Below are positions 1 to 5,049 of a DNA stretch of 5,049 bases, in pieces. This stretch comes from JBGPIT01 sp041485125 (GTDB lineage Bacteria; Desulfobacterota; Binatia; UTPRO1), in contig JBGPIT010000381.1 in the NCBI GenBank assembly GCA_041485125.1, forward strand, positions 1-5,049, written 5' to 3'. Every line of letters starts with the position of its first letter. The first letter of the stretch is position 1. The notes beneath the pieces were generated by a model. It worked only from the letters and a program-made list of their open reading frames with translations. It did no database searches and was not told where the DNA came from. Both the position numbers and the translations under genes were made by a program.

Positions 1-191
1 CATCGGCGTCGCATTCGCGCGCGTGCCCGGCGCTCAACCGGCACGCTCGCTCGAGCCACAGTAGCAGTGACAGAGTCGTCCACATTCGCTTCGCGCAGAG
101 ACCCGCATGGAGAAGTATAGAATTCCCGCCTGACCATGCGCCCGCGGCCCGTGCTTGGCGAGCGGCTGAGATGGTATGAACGGCCCCTAGC
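1..191. other. upstream intergenic region, no confident gene
   Basis: No reading frame here is convincing. Plus-strand frame 2 stops at 62-64 and frame 1 at 118-120, so either could be the tail of a gene entering from the left, but neither shows a recognisable protein. The frame of the next gene has a stop at 177-179, so that gene cannot begin before 192. The region includes a short AT-rich patch (about 112-125) in an otherwise very GC-rich stretch. It most likely holds the promoter and leader of the three-gene plus-strand operon. Confidence 0.5.
118..123 (+). promoter_or_regulatory. possible -10 element of the operon promoter
   Basis: TAGAAT matches the sigma70-type consensus TATAAT at five of six positions and sits in the only AT-rich patch upstream of the first gene. 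It would give a leader of roughly 60 bases before the ATG at 192. No convincing TTGACA-like -35 box lies 16-18 bases upstream. On the opposite strand the same patch contains TATACT (119-114), so a divergent promoter is equally possible. This is a weak call. Confidence 0.2.
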
Positions 192-1499
192 ATGCGTCTC
201 TCGATGCGCCTCATCACTGTCGCGCTGTCGTACGGTATCGCGTCGGCCGTCTGCCCGACTCCCGCCGGCGCGATTCCGCTGTTCGCGCGGATCTACGACA
301 AGCCGTGCGGCACGTGCCACACGGTGTTCCCGCAGCTGAATCCCGCGGGCGAGGCGTTCCGGGCGCACGGATTTCACGGCTTGCCGCCGGCCGTGAAGCC
401 GCTCCGAGCGGGTCCACTGGAGATCCCGGGCACGTTGCCGCTCGCCGTCTATCTCACGACCGGCGCGGACGTCACCCGCGTCGATGCGCCGGGGGAGCCG
501 CGCGCGACGGATTCGCATTTCAACCTTCAGTATCTCAGCCTGTTGAGCGGCGGGGAGCTCGGCGAGCACCTCGCGTTCCTTGCCGACTACGAGCTCGTCG
601 AAACCGAGCCGGCGACCGGAAAGGTCGCCGTCAACTCACTTCCCGAGCAGGCGTACATGCAAGCGCACGCGGAGCCATTCGGGTGGCTCGGAAATCTGAG
701 GGTCGGGTGGTTCGAGCTGCCGCTCGGGGTCTCTCCGCGCGTGCATCGGTTGTCGGAGCAGCCGTATCTTGCGTACGATCTCCGCGCGTGCGACCTGCTG
801 GGACGCGCACCGGCGGGCGTGCAGTGCGACAACGTCGCGGTCGTCGGTGAGTCCCAGATCGGCGCCGACCTGAGCGGCGTACGACCCGCGAGCGGCCTCG
901 GGTGGGCGCTCGGTCTCACGAACGGCAGCAACAATCGCCTCGACGACAAGGCGAGCCGAGATTTCTACGTGCGCGTCAGTCAGCAGATCGGTCTGCACAA
1001 GGCGGGATTCTTCCTGCTCTACAGCCCCGACGTGTACGGCGGGGTCGACGATCGCACGCTGCGTCTCGGTCCCGACTTCAACTGGTACACGCGTCGGTCG
1101 CGGGTGTTGGCGCAGTTCCTCGCCAACTTCGAGTCCAACCCGACCGGTCGCTCGGAAGCGCTCTGGTACTACGGCGCGTTCGTCGAGGGCGAGTACCGGC
1201 TGACCCCTACCCTGCTCGTGCTGGGGCGCGGCGAGTACGCGTGGACGCCGACGTTCGACGACACCGATCACGGCGGCGACACGCGGGTCCGGCGCTGGAT
1301 CTGGGCGGTCACGGGAGGCGCCCAGTGGCTGCTCTTCGAGAATCTGAAGCTCGTCGCGGAGGCGACGTACGGCGAGAACCGCGAGGCGATGAGCGACGTC
1401 ACGGCGAGCAACTGGTCCGTCACGGTGCGGATGGTCACCGCGTTCTGGATCCCCGCGCCGCCCGCCGGCACCCGTCTGTGGCCGTTCCGGCAACCATGA
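192..1499 (+). CDS. monohaem c-type cytochrome-porin fusion, outer membrane (Cyc2-like architecture)
   Basis: This 435-residue protein probably carries a covalently bound haem c and forms an outer-membrane beta-barrel, which could move electrons across the outer membrane. Residues 1-27 look like a Sec signal peptide, with likely cleavage after AGA. Next come FARIYDK and the haem-attachment motif CGTCH at residues 39-43, followed by FPQLNPAGEAFRAHGF. This is the short N-terminal cytochrome block found in fused cytochrome-porins. From about residue 70 the chain is a series of short alternating hydrophobic/polar strands rich in Tyr and Trp, separated by Gly/Asp/Asn-rich turns, as expected for a barrel of roughly 14-16 strands. 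The last clear strand is near WSVTVRMVTAFW, followed by a Pro-rich tail. Cys200 and Cys212 could form a disulfide in a loop. Length and order match the iron-oxidase Cyc2 (one haem plus barrel), but uncharacterised relatives share this plan, so iron oxidation is only inferred. An in-frame stop at 177 limits the start to the ATG at 192 or 204. Neither has a clear Shine-Dalgarno sequence; 192 gives the fuller signal peptide. The stop overlaps the next gene's start. Confidence 0.8.
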   Translation: MRLSMRLITVALSYGIASAVCPTPAGAIPLFARIYDKPCGTCHTVFPQLNPAGEAFRAHGFHGLPPAVKPLRAGPLEIPGTLPLAVYLTTGADVTRVDAPGEPRATDSHFNLQYLSLLSGGELGEHLAFLADYELVETEPATGKVAVNSLPEQAYMQAHAEPFGWLGNLRVGWFELPLGVSPRVHRLSEQPYLAYDLRACDLLGRAPAGVQCDNVAVVGESQIGADLSGVRPASGLGWALGLTNGSNNRLDDKASRDFYVRVSQQIGLHKAGFFLLYSPDVYGGVDDRTLRLGPDFNWYTRRSRVLAQFLANFESNPTGRSEALWYYGAFVEGEYRLTPTLLVLGRGEYAWTPTFDDTDHGGDTRVRRWIWAVTGGAQWLLFENLKLVAEATYGENREAMSDVTASNWSVTVRMVTAFWIPAPPAGTRLWPFRQP

Positions 1500-2137
1500 C
1501 GCGCATCCGGCAATCGTGTGCCCGCACCAGGCGGGCGCTCGCATTCTGGACGGTCGCCGTGTCGTTCACGGCACCGTCGTGGACGAATGCCGGGACGATC
1601 GGCGGCACAGCGACCGTCGACGGCACCCCCGCCGTGAACGCCGTCGCGTATCTCGAGCGCACGGAGAGCGTCGCGGGCCGCCCGACCGTCGCTCAACCGA
1701 ATGCGCCCGCGCGGGTCATGGATCAGAAGAATCTCGCCTTCCTGCCGGCGGTCTTGCCGATCGTCCGCGGCACCACCGTCGAGTTCACCAACAGCGACGA
1801 CGTCCAACACAACGTCTTCACGCCGTCGGCGATCGCAGGGAAGTTCAACCTCGGGAGCTACGGCCCGGGCGCCACGCGCACGGTGACATTCACGGAGCCC
1901 GGCGACGTGTTGATCCTCTGCAACATCCACATGGAGATGGAGGCGCATATTCTCGTGCTCGACGACTCGTATTTTTCGCTCGTCGCCTCTGACGGCCGCT
2001 ACCTCATCCGCAACGTGCCGGCGGGCACGTACGCGTTGAAGATCTGGCAAGGACGCTGGTTACCGTTCGCCGAGACTGTCGACGTGCCCGGAAGCGGCGA
2101 CATCACCGTCGACGTCAACGCGGCGAAGAGCAGATAG
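1496..2137 (+). CDS. secreted cupredoxin (type 1 blue-copper protein) with C-terminal beta domain
   Basis: This 213-residue exported protein probably binds one copper ion and carries electrons in the periplasm or at the cell surface. Residues 1-32 form an Arg-rich n-region, a hydrophobic core and a cleavage site after TNA. The segment MDQKNLAFLPAVLPIVRG, then EFTNSDDVQHNVFT, then LILCNIHMEM is the pattern of plastocyanin-like cupredoxins often annotated as methylamine utilisation proteins. Candidate copper ligands are His105, Cys142, His145 and Met148. The C-terminal part, with DGRYLIRNVPAGTYALKIW, resembles the carboxypeptidase-regulatory-like beta domain that usually accompanies these cupredoxins. 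Where relatives commonly have Pro after the His ligand there is Met146, and His151 follows closely, making a Met/His-rich loop. The ATG at 1496 overlaps the previous stop (ATGA) and lacks its own clear ribosome binding site, which suggests translational coupling to the haem-porin gene. The reading frame stays open upstream to about 902, but that part is an Arg-rich shadow of the first gene. The redox partner is inferred from the neighbourhood. Confidence 0.85.
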   Translation: MTRIRQSCARTRRALAFWTVAVSFTAPSWTNAGTIGGTATVDGTPAVNAVAYLERTESVAGRPTVAQPNAPARVMDQKNLAFLPAVLPIVRGTTVEFTNSDDVQHNVFTPSAIAGKFNLGSYGPGATRTVTFTEPGDVLILCNIHMEMEAHILVLDDSYFSLVASDGRYLIRNVPAGTYALKIWQGRWLPFAETVDVPGSGDITVDVNAAKSR

Positions 2138-2149
2138 CGAGCGCGGTAC

Positions 2150-4024
2150 GTGCGATCGGCGTCGTCACCGCGAGGTTTGAGCATCCGCGCGAAGAGCGCG
2201 ATGCTCGCCGTCGGTTATCTCCTGGCGCTCTCCGCAGTGTACGGCGCGTTCTCGGTCTATCTCTATCGACGCGAGCTCGCGGAAGCTCACGAACGCTTCC
2301 AGCAGACCGCGCGCATCGTCGCCGCCGAGCTTGATGCCTACGTCGCGAGCGGCGAGCAACGCCTCGAGACCGTGACGCGCCTGCCAGGACTGACGTACGG
2401 GCTCCAGACGATCCAGGAGGCGGGACGCGACGGCTACATTCCGCCATGGACGACGCTGCACTACCTGTTCTTCAAGTCGCCGGTGTTCACCGGCGGCGTC
2501 TTCCTCCTCGATCGCGTCGGCAAGGTGCTGTGGACCGAGCCGCCGAGCCTCGCGTGGACCGGGCAGACGCTCACCGACGTCGCACCCATCGCCGACATCT
2601 ATCGCACGAGCCGCAGCGTGATCTCGGGCGCGCTCGCGCGCGATCGTTTGTCGACGGATCCACACGTGCTGATCGGCGTGCCGATCGAGAACGACAGCGG
2701 CGGCGTGGAAGGCGTGCTCGCGGGCGTCATCGACCTTGGCGCGAGCGAGCTCCGCGAAATTTTGCGGGCGGTGTCGACGACGGCGGGCCGGTTCGTGGAG
2801 GTTGTCGACCAGAACGGCATCGTGCTGGCGGGCACCGACGCCGGTCGGCTCGCGCAGCCCGCGGAAGATGCTCATCCGGGTGACGGCGAGGCGCCGATGC
2901 TGGCATCGGTGTCGCTGTCGCGCGCCCCGTGGCGGATCGTCGCCGGACAGCCGCGCTCGATCGCGCTCGGACCCGTATGGCAGCTGCAACGCGCGCTATG
3001 GGGAATCGGCGTCGCGCTCCTGCTCGCAGCGGGCGCCGTCGCCGCGCCGATCCTGAACGGCTTCGTGCGCGCGATCAACCAGCTCACGCACGCCGCCGAG
3101 ACGGTCGCGCGCGGCGACCTCTCGCAAGCGGTGGTCGTCGGCGCACGGCGTGACGAGATCGCGACCCTGGCGCGGTCGTTCGAGCAGATGCGCGTCGAGC
3201 TCGGACGCTCGCGGCGGACGCTCGAGCAGCGCTTGGAGGAACGTGAGGAGCTGATCCGGTTGCTGCTGCGGACGAACGAGGAGCTCCAGGCGGCGCAGGC
3301 GCGCTTGATCGAGGCCGAGCGCTTCGCCGCGATCGGCGAGCTGTCGGCGGCGGTCGCACATGGGATCCGGAATCCTCTCGCCGGCATCAAGGCGGCCGCG
3401 CAGTTCGCCGGTATGGAGCTGCCCGCCGGCCACCCGTTGCACGAGAACATCGATGACATCGTCGGCGAAGCCGACAAGCTCGAAGCGCGCATCAGGACGC
3501 TGCTCGATTTCGCGACGCCCTTCGAGCCACACCCAACGTCCTGCCGGATCGACCGGATCGTCGACGACGCAGTCGGTTCTCTCCGGAGCCAGATGACCGC
3601 CCACGGCGTCGAGTTGGCCGCCGACATCGACGCCGCGCTCCCGGAGGCCCGGCTCGACTACGCGCAAATCGAGCAGGTGCTGTTGGCGCTCTTGTCCAAC
3701 GCCGTCGAGGCGATGCCGAAAGGCGGCCGCATCACGGTCACGGGCCGCGCGATCGACGATCGCCGGCTCCGCCTCGAGGTCGCCGACACGGGCCCCGGCA
3801 TCCATCCGGACAAGCTGAAGCGCGTCTTCGAGCTGTTCTTCACCACGAAGTCGAGCGGGACCGGGCTCGGCCTGGCGGTCGCGAAGAAGATCGTCGAGCG
3901 TCACGGCGGGACCATCGCCGTCGAGAGCGAGGTCGGCAAAGGGACGCGCTTCACGATCGAGCTGCCGGTCGCGGGCTGCGCGCTCGTGGGCGACGATTCG
4001 CGTCCCGAGCGAGCGTTCGTGTAG
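2150..4024 (+). CDS. membrane sensor histidine kinase (Cache-like sensor, HAMP, HisKA, HATPase)
   Basis: This 624-residue protein is a two-component sensor kinase. One membrane helix (about residues 18-39) precedes an extracytoplasmic domain (about 40-280) that reads like a double Cache sensor, including the GVFLLDRVGKVLWTEP and EGVLAGVIDLGA segments. A second helix (about 282-302) leads to HAMP (about 303-356, with DEIATLARSFEQM), then a Glu/Arg-rich coiled coil (about 355-395). The H-box AVAHGIRNPLAGI places the phosphorylated His at 404. The ATPase domain shows the N-box Asn517 (LLSNAVEAM), the G1 box Asp546 (ADTGPGI), an F-box FELFFTTK, and the G2 box GTGLGL from Gly570. All key residues are present, so it should be active. 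The residue after the phospho-His is Gly rather than the usual Glu or Asp. The kinase core resembles NtrB/AtoS-type kinases that often partner sigma54-dependent regulators, but no regulator is in the window. The start is a GTG 12 bases after the cupredoxin stop, keeping positive residues before the first helix. An ATG at 2201 falls inside that helix and is less likely. The sensed ligand is unknown. Confidence 0.92.
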   Translation: MRSASSPRGLSIRAKSAMLAVGYLLALSAVYGAFSVYLYRRELAEAHERFQQTARIVAAELDAYVASGEQRLETVTRLPGLTYGLQTIQEAGRDGYIPPWTTLHYLFFKSPVFTGGVFLLDRVGKVLWTEPPSLAWTGQTLTDVAPIADIYRTSRSVISGALARDRLSTDPHVLIGVPIENDSGGVEGVLAGVIDLGASELREILRAVSTTAGRFVEVVDQNGIVLAGTDAGRLAQPAEDAHPGDGEAPMLASVSLSRAPWRIVAGQPRSIALGPVWQLQRALWGIGVALLLAAGAVAAPILNGFVRAINQLTHAAETVARGDLSQAVVVGARRDEIATLARSFEQMRVELGRSRRTLEQRLEEREELIRLLLRTNEELQAAQARLIEAERFAAIGELSAAVAHGIRNPLAGIKAAAQFAGMELPAGHPLHENIDDIVGEADKLEARIRTLLDFATPFEPHPTSCRIDRIVDDAVGSLRSQMTAHGVELAADIDAALPEARLDYAQIEQVLLALLSNAVEAMPKGGRITVTGRAIDDRRLRLEVADTGPGIHPDKLKRVFELFFTTKSSGTGLGLAVAKKIVERHGGTIAVESEVGKGTRFTIELPVAGCALVGDDSRPERAFV

Positions 4025-4029
4025 AAGGC

Positions 4030-4044
4030 TGGCATGCCCCTTGC
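4030..4044 (+). promoter_or_regulatory. sigma54 (RpoN)-type -24/-12 promoter motif
   Basis: The sequence TGGCATG-CCCC-TTGC has the invariant GG (4031-4032) and GC (4043-4044) separated by exactly ten bases. It matches the RpoN consensus TGGCACG-N4-TTGC at every specified position but one. Transcription would start near 4056 and run rightward. No plus-strand gene follows; the only gene there is on the opposite strand. It could drive a small or antisense RNA, or be a chance match. It lies six bases after the kinase stop codon. Confidence 0.3.
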
Positions 4045-4061
4045 CCCGCAGCCGCTGCGGG
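4045..4061 (+). terminator. GC-rich hairpin after the kinase gene, possible terminator
   Basis: CCCGCAG and CTGCGGG form a perfect seven-base-pair stem around a three-base CCG loop, starting 21 bases after the kinase stop. No T-run follows, so it is not a classic intrinsic terminator, though U-less GC-rich hairpins are plausible in high-GC genomes. Read as duplex DNA it is a 17-base dyad (eight-base half-sites around one base), so a protein-binding site is an alternative. It overlaps by one base the end of the extended sigma54-like match. Confidence 0.35.
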
Positions 4062-4136
4062 ATATCGCGCACTTCCGCAGCTCACGAGCCAGTTCGCGCA
4101 GAGGTCGAACCTTCACCCCTCTACACAGAGCTCGAA

Positions 4137-4160
4137 CGCCGCGAGCCGTGTGCCGCGGCG
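4137..4160 (-). terminator. GC-rich hairpin after the HupE/UreJ-like gene, possible terminator
   Basis: CGCCGCG (4137-4143) and CGCGGCG (4154-4160) form a perfect seven-base-pair stem with a ten-base loop. It begins four bases beyond the stop of the minus-strand gene, in the right place to end its transcription. It could also act on transcripts arriving from the kinase gene on the other strand. No T-tract is seen on either side, so the function is tentative. Confidence 0.35.
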
Positions 4161-4164
4161 CAGG

Positions 4165-5049
4165 TCAGGCGCTGCCGATGAAGAGCGGCAGGGCGCGCTC
4201 GTAGAGCCACAGCATGGCGAGCGCTCCGATCCCGTAGGCTGCGGTGAGCCGGCCGACCGCGTGCCAGCGCAGGGGGAGCACCGCGACGACGGCGAGGATC
4301 GCCGCCGCGTACGCGATCTGCCCGAGCTCGATCCCGAGGTTGAACGAGAGCAGGGCGAGCGGGATCTCACCGTGCGGCAGGCCGATCTGCGCGAGCGCGC
4401 CGGCGAAGCCGAAGCCGTGCAGGAGTCCGAACGCGAAGGCGACGAGCCACGGTCGTCGCATGAGCAGCGACGGCGCGCTCGCGGCATCTTCCACGAGACC
4501 TCGCCCGCGCGTCAGCTCGAGAGCGACGACGACGATGCTCGCCGCGATCAGCGCCTCGACCAGCTGGGTCGGAGCATTGACGACCCCGAGCGTCGCGAGC
4601 GCGAGGGTCACGCTGTGACCGAGGGTGAACGCGGTGATCGTCCACGGGATCTCGCGGCGGCCGCGGACGAGGAGCACCAGCCCGAGGATGAACAGCAGGT
4701 GGTCGATCCCGCTGAGGATGTGCTCGACGCCGAGCGCGACGTAGGACGCCATCACGTCGAGCACGGTGTCCCTCGCCGGGACCGTGAGCGCAGGTCGATC
4801 CGCACGGAGGACGGCCTGCACGTGCCGTCCATCGAAGAGCTCGAGGCGCAGCAGCGCGTCGCCGCGCTGGGCGTCCAGCCCGCGCACCGCAAAGCGCTCG
4901 CCGACGAGGCTCTCCGCCCCGCAGCCGACGCTCCAGCGCCACGAGACGCTCCGCGCGTCGCTCCGCACGCTTCTCGACGAGTCCGGGTGGCACCGCTCGG
5001 GAAGAACGGGATCGAGCGCTGCGCCCGCCGTACGCGGCGTCTTCCAAAG
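4165..5049 (-). CDS. HupE/UreJ_2-family membrane protein, 5' end outside the window
   Basis: The visible 294 residues are the C-terminal part of a multi-pass membrane protein of the HupE/UreJ_2 family, whose better-known members are linked to nickel uptake for hydrogenase or urease; the substrate here is unknown. The frame stays open to the right edge of the window, so the true start lies beyond it. The GTG at 4968 is the first possible start inside the window but cuts through a conserved soluble region. That extracytoplasmic N-terminal part includes LPERC and WRWSVGC, whose two Cys could form a disulfide. About six or seven membrane helices follow. Family signatures are GVEHILSGIDHLLF (4690-4731), FTLGHSVTLALATLG, FGLLHGFGFAGAL and LLSFNLGIELGQ. 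Their conserved His, Glu and Asp residues within the membrane helices are candidate metal ligands. The gene converges on the kinase gene with 140 bases between stops, so it is not part of that operon. A functional link through metal supply is speculation. Confidence 0.85.
   Translation of the reverse strand, partial: LWKTPRTAGAALDPVLPERCHPDSSRSVRSDARSVSWRWSVGCGAESLVGERFAVRGLDAQRGDALLRLELFDGRHVQAVLRADRPALTVPARDTVLDVMASYVALGVEHILSGIDHLLFILGLVLLVRGRREIPWTITAFTLGHSVTLALATLGVVNAPTQLVEALIAASIVVVALELTRGRGLVEDAASAPSLLMRRPWLVAFAFGLLHGFGFAGALAQIGLPHGEIPLALLSFNLGIELGQIAYAAAILAVVAVLPLRWHAVGRLTAAYGIGALAMLWLYERALPLFIGSA

Noticed and set aside
40..53. GGCACG near 40-45 as a sigma54 site for the operon
   Set aside because: Ten bases after the GG the pair is CG, not GC, and there is no TTGC element.
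1..85. Possible divergent gene start on the minus strand (ATG at 85, hydrophobic opening MWTTLSLLLW, open to the left edge)
   Set aside because: Only 28 codons are visible, with no clear ribosome binding site or recognisable family; plus-strand frames there are also open. The sequence left of the window would decide.
192..260. Lipoprotein signal at Cys21 of the haem-porin
   Set aside because: The residues before the Cys (SAV) do not fit a lipobox, which needs Gly, Ala or Ser just before Cys; an ordinary cleavage site follows at AGA (residues 25-27).
902..1495. Upstream extension of the cupredoxin reading frame
   Set aside because: The extension is Arg-rich and fully overlaps the haem-porin gene; the signal peptide begins at the ATG at 1496.
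636..1544. Minus-strand open frame of about 300 codons opposite the haem-porin gene
   Set aside because: Its translation is Arg/Val/Asp-rich with no family signature, while the plus strand has a clear signal peptide, haem motif and barrel. It is a shadow caused by high GC content.
2135..2152. The cupredoxin and kinase are in the same frame, so reading through the TAG would fuse them
   Set aside because: Being in the same frame happens by chance one time in three. The kinase has its own GTG start and membrane anchor, and no readthrough signal is seen.
2996..4072. Minus-strand open frame of about 358 codons opposite the kinase gene
   Set aside because: Low-complexity Arg/Asp/Ala-rich translation opposite a kinase with all catalytic boxes intact; an antisense shadow.

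Overview
The window is GC-rich, with coding frames strongly biased to G or C at third positions and many long antisense shadow frames as a result. It comes from a Gram-negative bacterium, because it encodes an outer-membrane beta-barrel with a secretion signal. The gene content (a haem-porin fusion, a secreted blue-copper protein, a Cache-type sensor kinase and a HupE/UreJ-type membrane protein) would suit an environmental high-GC lineage such as Acidobacteriota, Gemmatimonadota, Rokubacteria or Myxococcota-like bacteria. The sequence alone does not fix the taxon. No mobile element, CRISPR array, tRNA or rRNA gene was recognised.

Layout. Bases 1-191 hold no confident gene and probably carry the promoter of the following operon. 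Three plus-strand genes then run almost without gaps. At 192-1499 is a predicted c-type monohaem cytochrome fused to an outer-membrane porin. At 1496-2137 is a secreted cupredoxin, which overlaps the previous stop in an ATGA. At 2150-4024 is a membrane-bound sensor histidine kinase, 12 bases downstream. A 140-base convergent intergenic region (4025-4164) follows, with a sigma54-like motif and two perfect GC-rich hairpins. From 4165 to the right edge, on the minus strand, is the C-terminal part of a HupE/UreJ_2-family multi-pass membrane protein whose 5' end lies outside the window.

How the genes may work together. The first two products form a possible electron-transfer pair: a haem housed in or at an outer-membrane barrel, and a periplasmic or secreted type 1 copper protein. 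This resembles the logic of the Cyc2-rusticyanin pathway of acidophilic iron oxidisers, although neither protein can be called an orthologue from sequence reading alone. The co-transcribed kinase has a large extracytoplasmic sensor domain and could sense a substrate or redox-related ligand and control this operon or others. No response regulator is visible. The HupE/UreJ-like protein is transcribed convergently; its family is linked to transition-metal (nickel, possibly copper) handling, so a functional link is possible but unproven. The main candidate for something under-described is the tightly coupled haem-porin, cupredoxin and kinase module.
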